This document shows, in pieces, positions 1-10,415 of a stretch of 64,000 bases of DNA (its first letter is position 1; the number at the start of each line of letters is the position of its first letter). Under the pieces are notes generated by a model. It searched no databases and was not told where the DNA came from. It saw only the letters and a list, made by a program, of their open reading frames with translations. The position numbers were made by a program, and so were the translations under genes. Source of the DNA: Paludibacterium sp. B53371 (GTDB lineage Bacteria > Pseudomonadota > Gammaproteobacteria > Burkholderiales > Chromobacteriaceae); NCBI RefSeq assembly GCF_018802765.1, contig NZ_CP069163.1:868001-932000 (forward strand), written 5' to 3'.

Positions 1-309
1 GGCCGTCAGCGGGCGGAAGGCGGTGCCGGCATTGCCGAGGAAAAGGTCGGCGGAACGGACCGGAAAGACGCCGCCGCTGCCGCTGACACTGAAATCGCGC
101 GAGTCGCCGTGTCGGGTCACGCTGACGCCGAGCAGTTGCAGGGCGTTGAGCATGTGCCGGATGTCATCCGAGTCGAGCAGGTCTCGCACCAGGGTGTCGC
201 CGCCGGCCAGTGCCGCCAGCAGCAGCGTGCGGTTGGAAATGCTTTTGGAGCCGGGGAGTTTCAGGGTGCCGGACAGGCGGGGAATGGCGGCGAGAGACAA
301 CTGTTCCAT
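1..309 (-). CDS. aroA: 3-phosphoshikimate 1-carboxyvinyltransferase (EPSP synthase), N-terminal part
   Basis: This is the first 103 codons of a leftward gene that continues past the window edge. The product transfers enolpyruvate from PEP to shikimate-3-phosphate, the sixth step of the cytoplasmic shikimate pathway. The sequence shows the family start: a substrate-binding stretch [18 protein letters not shown] near residue 17, then GDT and the [13 protein letters not shown] loop at the window edge, which is the PEP/shikimate-phosphate binding signature (family usually GNAGTAMRPL). The ATG at 309 is the only start that leaves the conserved N-terminus whole; no clear Shine-Dalgarno precedes it. 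aroA beside cmk-rpsA-ihfB is a common proteobacterial arrangement, but here aroA is on the opposite strand. Confidence 0.95.
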   Translation of the reverse strand, partial: MEQLSLAAIPRLSGTLKLPGSKSISNRTLLLAALAGGDTLVRDLLDSDDIRHMLNALQLLGVSVTRHGDSRDFSVSGSGGVFPVRSADLFLGNAGTAFRPLTA

Positions 310-383
310 GGTGGATCGACTCGGAAAAATATGAAAATTGACTGTTCACTCTACCCGTCAACCCGGTCAGGTGCAAATCAGAC

Positions 384-1157
384 CTATTCCCGTTTGGCGT
401 GAGGCAGGCCGAGGCGGCGACGCAGGCGATCCCTGGCCAGCCGGCTGGTGGCGGTCAGTAAATTGAGCAGGGAAACCGGTGCCAGGGTGACCAGGCCCTG
501 CCCGTCCAGATAGGCCGGGTTGTGCTGCAGGAAGAAGCGTACCGCCGGGCGCGGGGAGCTGCGCCAGTGGTGATGATCGGCCTCGTTGTCCAGTGTGCGC
601 CAGCCGACCGGTACGACCCGAGGCAGGGGGGCTTCTGCCGCGTGGTATCCGAAATGGCTCAGGCAGTCTTGCAGGACGCGGCGGACGTCGGCGGGGAGGC
701 CCTGTTCCGGCCTTGGCCAGAGCTGGCGGGCATAGCGGTGGCACTGCAGATAGCTGGAGGGGTGGATCAGGGTGGCAAAGAAGTGGATCGGCGTGGCGGG
801 ATGGCGCAGGCGATAGCCCAGCAGCCGGGCCAGGATGAAGGGGGCCAGACTGTTGCCGCCGCGGTAGGCCGGCAGCAGTCCGGCCTGCGAGCGCATGATA
901 CAGACCCGGCGGCCCGGCTGTTCGATGTGGAAGAAATGTACCGCGCAGTAGCCGATGACCTGACCGAGCCGGTTGATGCGCACTTGCAGATAACTGTGTT
1001 CCGCCTGGTTCTGCAGGACCTGGCTGCGGAACAGTGAGGGCGTGCCGCCACCGAAAATGCGCTGGTGTACCGGAAACAGCAGGTCGAGAAGGCCGTCGAT
1101 CTCCCCGTTGTCGAGCGTGCGCAGATCGAGATTGCTATAGAGCGATGGGCGCGCCAT
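384..1157 (-). CDS. GNAT-like hypothetical protein
   Basis: I do not recognise a named family. The protein (257 residues from this start) has a weak acyltransferase look: a beta-strand-rich first half (GQVIGYCAVHFFHIEQ), then RSQAGLLPAYRGGNSLAPFILARLLGYRLRHP, which resembles the acetyl-CoA-binding RGxGxG loop and following helix of GNAT enzymes but lacks the exact motif. The C-terminal third is Arg-rich and ends RLARDRLRRRLGLPHAKRE. An in-frame ATG lies upstream at 1190, but only the ATG at 1157 has an AGGA at suitable spacing, so I chose it. It sits alone between aroA and the divergent cmk promoter. Function unknown; the enzyme class is inference. Confidence 0.6.
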   Translation of the reverse strand: MARPSLYSNLDLRTLDNGEIDGLLDLLFPVHQRIFGGGTPSLFRSQVLQNQAEHSYLQVRINRLGQVIGYCAVHFFHIEQPGRRVCIMRSQAGLLPAYRGGNSLAPFILARLLGYRLRHPATPIHFFATLIHPSSYLQCHRYARQLWPRPEQGLPADVRRVLQDCLSHFGYHAAEAPLPRVVPVGWRTLDNEADHHHWRSSPRPAVRFFLQHNPAYLDGQGLVTLAPVSLLNLLTATSRLARDRLRRRLGLPHAKRE

Positions 1158-1274
1158 GGCGTCTGTCCTGTCGGTGATGGAAAGTGCCATGCATTCTGAC
1201 TTGAGAAATTATTTTGTCGATGACAAATGGTTTGGTTGACAAGCCGGTGCAGAGGGGGGTGGGTCTGTGTGAAC

Positions 1275-1303
1275 CTGTCAAGCCAGTACTAACAATGTAT
1301 AAT
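1275..1303 (+). promoter_or_regulatory. sigma70-type promoter of cmk
   Basis: A perfect -10 hexamer TATAAT (1298-1303) follows a 4/6 -35 hexamer CTGTCA (1275-1280) at the optimal 17-bp spacing. Transcription would begin near 1310, about 20 nt before the cmk ATG. Confidence 0.7.
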
Positions 1304-1329
1304 GTCGCGCTTTATCCGGAGCTGCTTGC

Positions 1330-1995
1330 ATGAATATCCCTGTGATTGCCATTGATGGCCCTTCCGCATCGGGCAAGGGAACTGTCGCAGCCCGGGTGGC
1401 TGAACAGCTGGGCTTTCAGTATCTCGACTCCGGTAGTCTGTACCGGCTGGTGGCATTGCATGCCCTGCGCACGGGAATTGACTGGTGCGATGAGGCGGCG
1501 CTGGCTGCGGCGGCCCTGAGCCTGCCGGCCGAGTTTCGCCATGGCGCAGTGTTGCTGGCCGGCAACGATGCCGGCGAGGCGATTCGCGCCGAAGAAATCG
1601 GCATCGGAGCCTCGCGGGTCGGGGCGCTGCCAGCCGTGCGCGCCGCACTGCTGCAGCGTCAGCGCGATTTTCGCCAGGCACCCGGCCTGGTGACAGATGG
1701 CCGTGACATGGGGTCGGTGGTGTTCCCGGATGCCGATCTGAAGGTTTTTCTGACCGCCAGTGCGGAAGAACGGGCCGAACGACGTTATAAGCAGTTGATC
1801 GACAAGGGAGAATCTGCTAATCTCCCGCAGATTCGGCAGGACATTATCGATCGCGACCGGCGTGACGCCGCGCGGGCGGTAGCCCCTCTCCGACAAGAGC
1901 CGGATGCCTTCTTGCTCGATACCACCCAGCTCAGCATCGACCAGGCGGTCGAGCAGGTGCTGCAGTGGTACGCCGACAAGGCTTCCGGCGACTGA
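1330..1995 (+). CDS. cmk: Cytidylate kinase
   Basis: Phosphorylates CMP and dCMP with ATP in pyrimidine nucleotide salvage and synthesis. The 221-residue length is typical of the family. The P-loop is visible at residues 8-16 (DGPSASGKGT), followed by the CMP-binding LDSGSLYR segment (about 32-39) and a DGRDMGSVVFPDADLKVFLTAS segment near 121-142 holding the conserved GRDxGTxVFP-like site and the start of the lid. The ATG is 27 nt after a strong -10 box. It stands directly upstream of rpsA, as in most proteobacteria, where cmk and rpsA are often partly co-transcribed. Nothing unusual in sequence. Confidence 0.97.
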   Translation: MNIPVIAIDGPSASGKGTVAARVAEQLGFQYLDSGSLYRLVALHALRTGIDWCDEAALAAAALSLPAEFRHGAVLLAGNDAGEAIRAEEIGIGASRVGALPAVRAALLQRQRDFRQAPGLVTDGRDMGSVVFPDADLKVFLTASAEERAERRYKQLIDKGESANLPQIRQDIIDRDRRDAARAVAPLRQEPDAFLLDTTQLSIDQAVEQVLQWYADKASGD

Positions 1996-2009
1996 TTTTT
2001 TGCAGGTTG

Positions 2010-2070
2010 CCCCGATGCATGGTGTGTCGGGGTGTATGACAAACCCTAACCCGCATGCCGTGAGGCATGC
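2010..2070 (+). promoter_or_regulatory. rpsA leader with two hairpins
   Basis: Two stem-loops lie in the 92-nt gap before rpsA: CCCCGA (2010-2015) with TCGGGG (2027-2032), and a perfect 7-bp stem GCATGCC (2053-2059) with GGCATGC (2064-2070) around a GTGA loop. No good Shine-Dalgarno precedes the start. A structured leader with a weak ribosome site is how E. coli S1 autoregulates its own translation; applying that here is inference. Confidence 0.5.
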
Positions 2071-2087
2071 AAATGTGAGTACTCTTA

Positions 2088-3785
<1,698 letters not shown>

Positions 3786-3793
3786 GCGGCAAA

Positions 3794-4120
3794 ATGACCA
3801 AGTCTGAGCTGATTGCGAGACTGGCTGAACGCCTGGCTGAGCGCAATTCTCAGTTGGTCTACAAAGACGCTGAGCTGGCCGTCAAAACCATCCTGGATGC
3901 GATGGCCAGCAACTTGTCCCAGGGCGAGCGCATCGAGATTCGCGGTTTCGGTAGCTTCGATCTGAACTATCGTCCGCCGCGAGTCGGGCGCAATCCCAAA
4001 TCGGGAAGTAGCGTCTCGGTTCCTGAGAAGTATGTTCCGCATTTCAAGGCGGGCAAGGAACTGCGTGAACGCGTCGACCTGTCGCTGGAATTGCAAACGC
4101 CGGTTCGGGAACCCTCCTGA
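3794..4120 (+). CDS. ihfB: Integration host factor subunit beta
   Basis: One half of the IHF heterodimer, which binds and sharply bends DNA in recombination, replication and sigma54 promoters. The 108-residue protein has the DNABII fold: helical N-terminus [14 protein letters not shown], then the signature [28 protein letters not shown] (about 46-73), where the beta-arm with the intercalating proline lies, and a C-terminal helix ending in a short extra tail. The IEIRGFGSF and RNPKSG motifs separate it from HU. It follows rpsA by 8 nt and a strong terminator closes the transcription unit. Confidence 0.97.
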   Translation: MTKSELIARLAERLAERNSQLVYKDAELAVKTILDAMASNLSQGERIEIRGFGSFDLNYRPPRVGRNPKSGSSVSVPEKYVPHFKAGKELRERVDLSLELQTPVREPS

Positions 4121-4155
4121 GGGTTGCCAAACCGATCCGCCTGCCGGATCGAAAA

Positions 4156-4190
4156 CAAACCCCGCCTTTGTGCGGGGTTTGTCATTTTTT
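4156..4190 (+). terminator. Rho-independent terminator after ihfB
   Basis: A perfect 10-bp stem, CAAACCCCGC (4156-4165) with GCGGGGTTTG (4172-4181), is followed by TCATTTTTT. It ends the cmk-rpsA-ihfB unit and excludes any start codon for the next gene that lies inside it. Confidence 0.92.
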
Positions 4191-4302
4191 GCCCGCTCAC
4201 CGCGAGCGCGGCCAGAACTTTCCCTGCGTGGTCAGGACTATTGACGTGCTTTTGCCTTGGTTACAGGCAAACCCACAGAAACCCATGTCCGAGAGAAGAA
4301 TC

Positions 4303-4644
4303 ATGCAGAGAAACAGGATGAGCAAACTGATTTGGTTGGTGTTGTTGCTGGCAGGTTGCGCCAGCCCCAAGGCGACGGTCATGCGCTACGAGACGGCCAT
4401 CGTCTCGCAGTACTATGCCGATTCGCCGCAGGAGGCGGAGAAGGTGGCCCTCAAGTCGGCGCAGGAATATTGCCATCAGCGTGCGGGCGAGGTGGTGCTG
4501 GTCAGCAACGAGACCAGTTACAAGGGGGAGATGAATCAAACCATTAATACCGCGCTGAGCAAGGCCGGTAGTGTCATTCCCCTGGTCGGACTGCTGACGG
4601 AAGACAAGCCTTATCAGGCCAAGCTGACCTTCCGTTGCCAGTAG
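4303..4644 (+). CDS. Small putative outer-membrane lipoprotein
   Basis: A 113-residue protein with a lipoprotein signal: positive N-terminus MQRNRMSKL, a hydrophobic run IWLVLLL, and the lipobox LAGC with the lipidated Cys near residue 18. The residue after Cys is Ala, so the Lol rule predicts the outer membrane. The mature part has no family I can name; it is mixed polar, with a second Cys near the C-terminus (LTFRCQ). I chose the ATG at 4303 because GAGAG lies just upstream and because longer in-frame starts fall in the ihfB terminator or add residues that spoil the signal peptide. Role unknown. Confidence 0.75.
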   Translation: MQRNRMSKLIWLVLLLAGCASPKATVMRYETAIVSQYYADSPQEAEKVALKSAQEYCHQRAGEVVLVSNETSYKGEMNQTINTALSKAGSVIPLVGLLTEDKPYQAKLTFRCQ

Positions 4645-4658
4645 CGGTGCCATATCAG

Positions 4659-4685
4659 CCCTCTGTGTCGCGGCGCAGAGGGTTT
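4659..4685 (+). terminator. Probable terminator after the lipoprotein gene
   Basis: CCCTCTG (4659-4665) pairs with CAGAGGG (4676-4682) and is followed by only TTT, so this is a moderate intrinsic terminator. Confidence 0.55.
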
Positions 4686-4802
4686 CGGGCGTTTTGTGCG
4701 CCAGTCAGGGCATGAATTGCATGTTCTTTGATTAGACGGACTTGGGTTGCTTACCATGATCGTTTAAACTTGCGAATTAGTCTCTTTCAGCAGAGGAAAT
4801 CC

Positions 4803-5093
4803 ATGCGTTACCTACTGAGGATCGTCGAGCTGGCGTTGCTGGTGTTGTTGATTGCCATCACCGTGCAGAACAGCCACATCGTCGAGTTCAAGTTGTTCTT
4901 CGGGCAAAGCTGGAGCGCACCGCTGATCGTTTTTCTGCTGGGCTTTTTCATTGCCGGGGCTGCAGTCGGTCTTCTGGCAACCTTCACTTATTACCTGCGG
5001 ATGCGACGCGAGCTGTCGCAGCTGAAAAAAGAACTGCGTCAACGGCCGCAAGGCCAGGTTGAATCCGACCCGAGCGACGCCCTGGCGGATTGA
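4803..5093 (+). CDS. lapA: LapA family inner-membrane protein (DUF1049)
   Basis: LapA is a small inner-membrane partner of LapB in lipopolysaccharide assembly control. The 96-residue protein has two membrane segments (about residues 3-22, LLRIVELALLVLLIAITVQN, and 39-65, IVFLLGFFIAGAAVGLLATFTYYL) and a charged C-terminal tail with a short coiled-coil stretch RRELSQLKKELRQR, the family layout. The ATG at 4803 has AGAGGAAA just upstream; an earlier in-frame start at 4728 adds an unrelated N-terminus and has no ribosome site. lapB follows 46 nt downstream. Known role comes from E. coli; the assignment here rests on layout and neighbour. Confidence 0.9.
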   Translation: MRYLLRIVELALLVLLIAITVQNSHIVEFKLFFGQSWSAPLIVFLLGFFIAGAAVGLLATFTYYLRMRRELSQLKKELRQRPQGQVESDPSDALAD

Positions 5094-5139
5094 TATCACG
5101 ACACGCTGAGCGATCCCGCACCCGAAAAGGAAGCTGTTT

Positions 5140-6303
5140 TTGGAACTCGATCTCTGGTGGCTGTTGCTGCTACCTGTGTTTTTCTCATTGGGCTGGCTGG
5201 CTGCCCGCGTCGACATGCGCACGGTGCTCAAGCAGGCCCGGCAGGTGCCTGCCGGTTTCTTCCGTGGTCTGGATGCCCTGGTTGAAGACAAGACCGATGT
5301 GGCCGCGCGTGCCCTGGCCGAAGTGGCGCGTGAACAGCAGCAATCCGGGCTGGAGCTGCAACTGACCCTGGGCAAGTTGTACCGCAAACGGGGCGAAAAT
5401 GACCGTGCCATCCGGCTGCATCAGCGCCTGCTCGACAGCAGCGACTTGCCGGTCGAGCAGCGCGACAAGGTGCGTTTCGAGCTGGCTCAGGATTTTCGCA
5501 AGGCCGGACTGGTGGATCGCGCCGAAGAGATTCTGCTGAAGCTGCTCGGCGGCAATATGGGGCTGGCCGCCCGTCGTCAGCTGCTGGATATCTATCAGCA
5601 GGACCGTGACTGGCAGAAGGCCATCGAAACGGCGCGCGAGCTGCAGAGCGATGTGCATTCCTTCCAGCACGAAGTGGCGCAATTCCATTGCGAGCTGGCG
5701 CAGGGCGAGCTGTACAAGTCGCATTACGGCACCGCACGCGAGCATGCCCTGGAGGCACTCAAGATCAATCGCAAATGCGTCCGCGCCAGCCTGTTGCTGG
5801 GCGACATCGAATTTGCCGAGGGCCAGACCGAGGCGGCCATTGCCGCCTGGCAGGGGATCGAGAAGCAGAACTACGAATACCTGTCGATGGCTGCCGAGCG
5901 GCTGTTCGATGCCTATGAAAAACTCGGGCGACCGCAAGAGGGGATTGCCCTGCTGCGTGGCTATCAGAAAACCTTCCCCCAGCTGGACATGACCGACATG
6001 CTGTACCAGAAGCTGTGCAGCTTCGGTAATGAGGCCCAGGCGCTGGAGTCGGTGCGCGAAGCGGTACAGGCACGCCCCTCGCTGTCGGGCGTCTATCGTC
6101 TCATCGAGGCCCAGATGGATGCCCTGTCGCCGGAAGGGCGCATGGATGCCGAAGTGGCCCGTGCCCTGATCGCCAAGCATGCCCAGAGACTGTCGGTGCA
6201 TACCTGCCGCTGCTGCAATTTCCGTTCGCGTGCCTTCTTCTGGCATTGCCCGGCCTGCGGCGAGTGGGAAAGCTTCACCGCCAATCGTTCGGAAACCCAC
6301 TAA
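5140..6303 (+). CDS. lapB: LPS assembly protein B
   Basis: LapB (YciM) adjusts LPS synthesis in E. coli by presenting LpxC to FtsH for degradation. The 387-residue protein has one N-terminal membrane anchor ([23 protein letters not shown]), a long helical TPR region, and a C-terminal rubredoxin-like zinc ribbon [19 protein letters not shown], with two Cys pairs, needed for activity in the family. The start is TTG at 5140: AAGGAAG lies at good spacing and the next ATG would delete the anchor. It heads the run lapB-pyrF-ugd-hldA-hldD, so LPS feedback control is linked to sugar-nucleotide and heptose supply. Confidence 0.95.
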   Translation: MELDLWWLLLLPVFFSLGWLAARVDMRTVLKQARQVPAGFFRGLDALVEDKTDVAARALAEVAREQQQSGLELQLTLGKLYRKRGENDRAIRLHQRLLDSSDLPVEQRDKVRFELAQDFRKAGLVDRAEEILLKLLGGNMGLAARRQLLDIYQQDRDWQKAIETARELQSDVHSFQHEVAQFHCELAQGELYKSHYGTAREHALEALKINRKCVRASLLLGDIEFAEGQTEAAIAAWQGIEKQNYEYLSMAAERLFDAYEKLGRPQEGIALLRGYQKTFPQLDMTDMLYQKLCSFGNEAQALESVREAVQARPSLSGVYRLIEAQMDALSPEGRMDAEVARALIAKHAQRLSVHTCRCCNFRSRAFFWHCPACGEWESFTANRSETH

Positions 6304-6319
6304 ACCTGGACGCACACAC

Positions 6320-7066
6320 ATGAACCCATTGCTGTCGGCCGAACTGGCGCTGGAAACCCGCTCCCCGGTCATCGTGGCGCTGGACTTCCGCGATGCCCAT
6401 GCTGCGCTTGATTTTGCCGCCCGTCTTGATCCGGCGGACTGTCGGGTCAAGGTCGGCAAGGAGCTGTTTACCGCCTCCGGGCGTGAGCTGGTGGAAAGCC
6501 TGGTGCTGCGTGGCTTCCAGGTGTTTCTCGACCTCAAGTTTCACGATATTCCCAATACCGTGGCCCAGGCCTGCGCCATGGCGGCCGATGCCGGGGTCTG
6601 GATGGTCAACGTCCATGCCGGTGGCGGCCGGCGCATGATGACGGCGGCGCGCGAAGCACTGGCCAATCTGAGCCAGCGACCGCTGCTGATCGGCGTGACG
6701 GTGCTGACCAGCATGGAGGCCGCAGATCTGGCCGAGGTCGGCATCAGCGTCAGCCCGGAAGAGCATGTCATGCGTCTGGCGACCCTGACACAAGATTGCG
6801 GCCTGGATGGCGTGGTGTGCTCGGCACAGGAAGCGCAGCTGCTCAAGGCCCGCCTTGGTCCCCAGTTCAAGCTGGTGACCCCGGGTATCCGTCTTTCCGA
6901 CAGTGCGGCAGATGACCAGCGCCGCGTCATGACCCCGACGGCCGCGCTGGCCGCCGGCGCCGACTATCTGGTGATCGGCCGTCCGATCACCCGCGCCGAC
7001 CAGCCTTTGCAGGTCCTGCGCAAAATCAATTCCGACATCGAACTCTTCAGAAAGAAACAATCATGA
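6320..7066 (+). CDS. pyrF: Orotidine 5'-phosphate decarboxylase
   Basis: Converts OMP to UMP, the last step of de novo pyrimidine synthesis. The 248-residue TIM barrel shows the catalytic [10 protein letters not shown] motif near residues 71-80 (Lys and Asp are the catalytic pair), the N-terminal VIVALDF strand, the VTVLTSM segment, and the C-terminal phosphate-binding TPGIR and [10 protein letters not shown]. The start at 6320 follows lapB by 16 nt; an upstream in-frame ATG lies within lapB and is rejected. The stop overlaps the ugd start as ATGA, implying translational coupling. UMP made here is the precursor of the UDP-sugar used by the next gene. Confidence 0.97.
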   Translation: MNPLLSAELALETRSPVIVALDFRDAHAALDFAARLDPADCRVKVGKELFTASGRELVESLVLRGFQVFLDLKFHDIPNTVAQACAMAADAGVWMVNVHAGGGRRMMTAAREALANLSQRPLLIGVTVLTSMEAADLAEVGISVSPEEHVMRLATLTQDCGLDGVVCSAQEAQLLKARLGPQFKLVTPGIRLSDSAADDQRRVMTPTAALAAGADYLVIGRPITRADQPLQVLRKINSDIELFRKKQS

Positions 7067-8382
7067 AAATTACGGTTATTGGTTCCGGCTACGTGGGCCT
7101 GGTCACTGGCACCTGCCTGGCCGAAGTGGGCAACCATGTTTGCTGCCTCGACCTGGACGCCAAAAAAATCGCCACGCTGAAGCAGGGTGGCATTCCGATC
7201 TTCGAACCGGGCCTGGATGATCTGGTCCGCCGCAATGTCGAAGCCGGCCGTCTGACCTTCACCACCGACATCGCCGAATCCGTGGCCTTTGGTGAAGTGC
7301 AGTTCATCGCCGTCGGCACGCCGCCGGATGAAGACGGTTCCGCCGATCTGCAATATGTCATTTCCGCCGCGCGCAATATCGGTCGCCACATGACCGATTA
7401 CAAGGTGGTGGTTGACAAGTCGACCGTGCCGGTTGGTACCGCCGACAAGGTCAAGGCGGCACTGGCCGAAGAGCTGAGCGCCCGCGGCATGGCCATTCCG
7501 TTCTCGGTGGTGTCCAATCCGGAATTCCTCAAGGAAGGTGCCGCGATCGAAGACTTCATGAAACCGGACCGCATCGTGGTCGGCGCCGAAGATGAGCGCG
7601 CCATCGACACCATGCGTCGTCTCTACTCGCCGTTCCAGCGCAACCATGAGCGTATTTTCTTCATGGACGTTCGTTCGGCCGAGCTGACCAAGTACGCCGC
7701 CAACGCCATGCTGGCTACCCGCATTTCCTTCATGAACGAACTGGCCAACCTGGCAGAAACCCTGGGCGCCGACATCGAACTGGTGCGCAAGGGCATCGGC
7801 TCCGACCCGCGTATCGGCTATCACTTCCTGTACCCGGGCACTGGGTATGGTGGCTCCTGCTTCCCCAAGGACGTCAAGGCCCTGATCAGCACCGGCAAGG
7901 AAAACGGCCACACCCTGCGCGTACTGGAGGCCGTTGAAGAAGCCAACGAGCTGCAGAAGCACCGTCTGGTCGAGAAAATCGAAAAGCGCTTCGGCACGGA
8001 TCTGAGCGGCCACCGTTTCGGCATCTGGGGGCTGGCTTTCAAACCGAATACCGACGACATGCGCGAGGCCGCCTCGCGGGTCATCGTGCATGAACTGACC
8101 GCCCGTGGTGCCGAAGTCGTGGCCTATGACCCGGTCGCCATGGAAGAAGCCCACCGCGTGATCGGCGACAATCCGCGCGTACGCTTTGCTCACGACATGA
8201 TGGAAGCCGCCGAAGGCGCCGATGCCCTGCTGATCGTCACCGAATGGAAGATGTTCCGCAGCCCGGACTTTGATCTGCTCAAGAAAGTGCTCAAGACGCC
8301 GACCATCTTTGATGGTCGCAATATGTACGATCCGCAGTGGGTGCGTCAGCAGGGTTTTGATTACCAGGCCATCGGTCGCTGA
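7063..8382 (+). CDS. ugd: UDP-glucose 6-dehydrogenase
   Basis: Oxidises UDP-glucose twice with NAD+ to UDP-glucuronate, used for LPS modification and capsules. The 439-residue protein starts with the NAD-binding motif [17 protein letters not shown] (residues 7-23). It has the STVPVGT loop, the SNPEFLKEG segment, the [17 protein letters not shown] central helix, and the active-site Cys in [16 protein letters not shown] (about 254-269). The C-terminal UDP-binding domain carries [15 protein letters not shown]. It overlaps pyrF by 4 nt and precedes the heptose genes by 8 nt, so it is part of the envelope operon. Confidence 0.95.
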   Translation: MKITVIGSGYVGLVTGTCLAEVGNHVCCLDLDAKKIATLKQGGIPIFEPGLDDLVRRNVEAGRLTFTTDIAESVAFGEVQFIAVGTPPDEDGSADLQYVISAARNIGRHMTDYKVVVDKSTVPVGTADKVKAALAEELSARGMAIPFSVVSNPEFLKEGAAIEDFMKPDRIVVGAEDERAIDTMRRLYSPFQRNHERIFFMDVRSAELTKYAANAMLATRISFMNELANLAETLGADIELVRKGIGSDPRIGYHFLYPGTGYGGSCFPKDVKALISTGKENGHTLRVLEAVEEANELQKHRLVEKIEKRFGTDLSGHRFGIWGLAFKPNTDDMREAASRVIVHELTARGAEVVAYDPVAMEEAHRVIGDNPRVRFAHDMMEAAEGADALLIVTEWKMFRSPDFDLLKKVLKTPTIFDGRNMYDPQWVRQQGFDYQAIGR

Positions 8383-8390
8383 GGACACGC

Positions 8391-9359
8391 ATGAGTCTGC
8401 TGCAACAACTTTCCCTCGAGCCGGCCAGTCTGTCGGCTCGTCTGGCCGGTGCCCGTGTGCTGGTGGTGGGCGACGTGATGCTGGACCGCTACTGGTTCGG
8501 TGATGTCTCGCGCATTTCGCCGGAAGCGCCGGTGCCGGTGGCCCGCATTGCCCGCATGGAAGAGCGTGCCGGCGGGGCGGCCAACGTGGCCCGCAATATC
8601 GTCAGCCTCGGCGGTCAGGCCACCATCCTCTCGGTGGTGGGCGACGACGAGGCCGCCACGGCGCTGGAGCGCCTGCTGGTCGAGAAGGGGGTCAACACCT
8701 CCCTGCAGCGCGACGCCAGCATCTCCACCACCATCAAGCTGCGTGTGGTGGCCCGGCAGCAACAGCTGATCCGGCTGGACTTCGAAGATGCGCCCAGCCA
8801 CGAGATCCTGGCGGCCAAGCTCGACGAGTATGAAAAAATCCTCGCCGACCACGATGTGGTGATTCTGTCCGACTATGGCAAGGGCGGGCTGACCCATGTG
8901 GCCAAGATGATCGAACTGGCGCGGGCGCACGGCAAAGCCGTACTGATCGACCCCAAGGGTGACGACTACAGCAAATACGCCGGCGCCACGCTACTGACCC
9001 CGAACCGCAGCGAATTCCGCCAGGTGGCCGGCAGTTGGCGCGATGATGCCGAACTGGCCCGCAAGGCCGAAACCCTGCGCGCCGAATTGAATCTCGATGC
9101 CCTGCTGGTGACCCTGAGCGAAGCCGGCATGACCCTGTTCAGCGCCAGTGGCGCCCTGCACCAGCCGACCCTGGCGCGTGAGGTGTATGACGTTTCCGGT
9201 GCCGGCGATACCGTTATCGGCACGCTGGGCCTGATGCTGGCTGCCGGTCTGCCGCTGCCGCAGGCCATGTCGCTGGCCAATGCCGCCGCCGGCATCGTGG
9301 TCGGCAAGCTGGGCACCGCCGTCTGTCGTCAGGAAGAACTTTTTGCGCTGCAAGCCTAA
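8391..9359 (+). CDS. hldA: D-glycero-beta-D-manno-heptose-7-phosphate kinase
   Basis: Phosphorylates heptose-7-phosphate at C1 on the way to ADP-heptose, the LPS inner-core sugar. The 322-residue length matches the stand-alone kinase domain (RfaE domain I) rather than the fused HldE, so the adenylyltransferase (hldC/rfaE2) must be encoded elsewhere. The PfkB fold is evident: GDVMLDRYWFGDVSRISPEAPVPV with the two-glycine GGAANVARN segment near 61-69, and the C-terminal signature DVSGAGDTVIGTL (about 268-280) with its catalytic Asp. It is followed 9 nt later by the epimerase. Confidence 0.95.
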   Translation: MSLLQQLSLEPASLSARLAGARVLVVGDVMLDRYWFGDVSRISPEAPVPVARIARMEERAGGAANVARNIVSLGGQATILSVVGDDEAATALERLLVEKGVNTSLQRDASISTTIKLRVVARQQQLIRLDFEDAPSHEILAAKLDEYEKILADHDVVILSDYGKGGLTHVAKMIELARAHGKAVLIDPKGDDYSKYAGATLLTPNRSEFRQVAGSWRDDAELARKAETLRAELNLDALLVTLSEAGMTLFSASGALHQPTLAREVYDVSGAGDTVIGTLGLMLAAGLPLPQAMSLANAAAGIVVGKLGTAVCRQEELFALQA

Positions 9360-9368
9360 GGAGCAGAC

Positions 9369-10367
9369 ATGACTATCGTTGTTACCGGCGCGGCCGGTTT
9401 TATCGGTTCGAACATCGTCAAGGCGCTGAACCAGCGTGGCGAGACCGACATCATCGCCGTCGATGATCTGACCCGTGGCGATCAGTTCCGCAATATGGTC
9501 GATTGCGACATCAGCCACTATCTCGACAAGCATGACTTCATGATGATGCTGGCCGAAGGCGAGCTGGATGGCGAACTGCGTGCCGTGATCCATCAGGGTG
9601 CCTGCTCCGACACCATGAATCACGACGGCAAGTACATGATGGAAAACAACTATCAGTACACCCTGTCGCTGTTCAATCACTGCCAGGGCGAGGCCATTCC
9701 CTTCCTGTATGCCTCCAGTGCCGCGGTCTATGGCGCCGGGACCACCTTCGTCGAGCAGCGCGAACACGAGTCGCCCCTCAACGTCTACGGCTACTCCAAA
9801 TTCCTGTTCGACCAGGTGCTGCGCCGGCGCATGGCGGATGGCCTGACTGCCCAGGTGGCCGGCTTCCGCTACTTCAACGTCTACGGCCCGCGCGAACAGC
9901 ACAAGGAGCGCATGGCCTCGGTGGCCTTCCACAACTTCAACCAGTACCGCAAGGAGGGCAAGGTCAAGCTCTTTGGGGGCTGGGATGGCTGGGGCGACGG
10001 CATGCAGAGCCGTGACTTTGTCTCGGTGGAGGACGTGGTCAAGGTCAACCTGTTCTTCCTGGACCACCCCGAGTTGTCGGGCATCTTCAACCTCGGTAGT
10101 GGCCGGGCGCAGCCGTTCAACGACGTCGCCGTGGCGACCGTCAATGCCTGCCGCCGTCATGAAGGCCTGCCGGCGCTGAGCCTGGATGAGATGGTGGCGC
10201 AGGGGCTGCTGGAGTACATCCCGTTCCCCGACGCGCTCAAGGGCAAGTATCAGAGCTTCACCCAGGGCGACATCAGCAAGTTGCGCGACGCCGGTTACAC
10301 GGCACCGATGCTCAACGTCGAGCAGGGTGTGTCGCGCTATGTCGACTGGTTGATCAGCAAGGAATAA
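9369..10367 (+). CDS. hldD: ADP-L-glycero-D-manno-heptose 6-epimerase
   Basis: Inverts C6 of ADP-heptose, giving the L,D form built into the LPS core. The 332-residue short-chain dehydrogenase-type protein starts with the NADP-binding [16 protein letters not shown] (residues 6-21). It shows the family-specific [23 protein letters not shown] stretch, the [22 protein letters not shown] segment, and the catalytic YGYSKFLFD (Tyr and Lys of YxxxK near residue 140). [11 protein letters not shown] loop and the [11 protein letters not shown] motif complete the match. It is the last gene of the envelope operon and a strong terminator follows at once. Confidence 0.97.
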   Translation: MTIVVTGAAGFIGSNIVKALNQRGETDIIAVDDLTRGDQFRNMVDCDISHYLDKHDFMMMLAEGELDGELRAVIHQGACSDTMNHDGKYMMENNYQYTLSLFNHCQGEAIPFLYASSAAVYGAGTTFVEQREHESPLNVYGYSKFLFDQVLRRRMADGLTAQVAGFRYFNVYGPREQHKERMASVAFHNFNQYRKEGKVKLFGGWDGWGDGMQSRDFVSVEDVVKVNLFFLDHPELSGIFNLGSGRAQPFNDVAVATVNACRRHEGLPALSLDEMVAQGLLEYIPFPDALKGKYQSFTQGDISKLRDAGYTAPMLNVEQGVSRYVDWLISKE

Positions 10368-10374
10368 GCCCCGG

Positions 10375-10400
10375 GCCGGATGCCTCATCCGGCTTTTTTT
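10375..10400 (+). terminator. Rho-independent terminator after hldD
   Basis: A perfect 8-bp stem GCCGGATG (10375-10382) with CATCCGGC (10386-10393) is followed by seven T. It overlaps an apparent upstream ATG for cysM (10380), which supports the later GTG start of that gene. Confidence 0.93.
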
Positions 10401-10415
10401 ATTCTGGAGCCACCG

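Noticed and set aside
1214-1226. TTGTC-GAT-GACAA dyad upstream of the GNAT-like gene
   Set aside because: A short dyad with no clear relation to a promoter; likely chance.
4168-4302. Upstream extension of the small lipoprotein gene
   Set aside because: The extension starts inside the ihfB terminator stem and would bury the lipoprotein signal.
10380-10415. Upstream ATG start for cysM
   Set aside because: It lies in the hldD terminator; the GTG at 10416 has a ribosome site and gives the family N-terminus.
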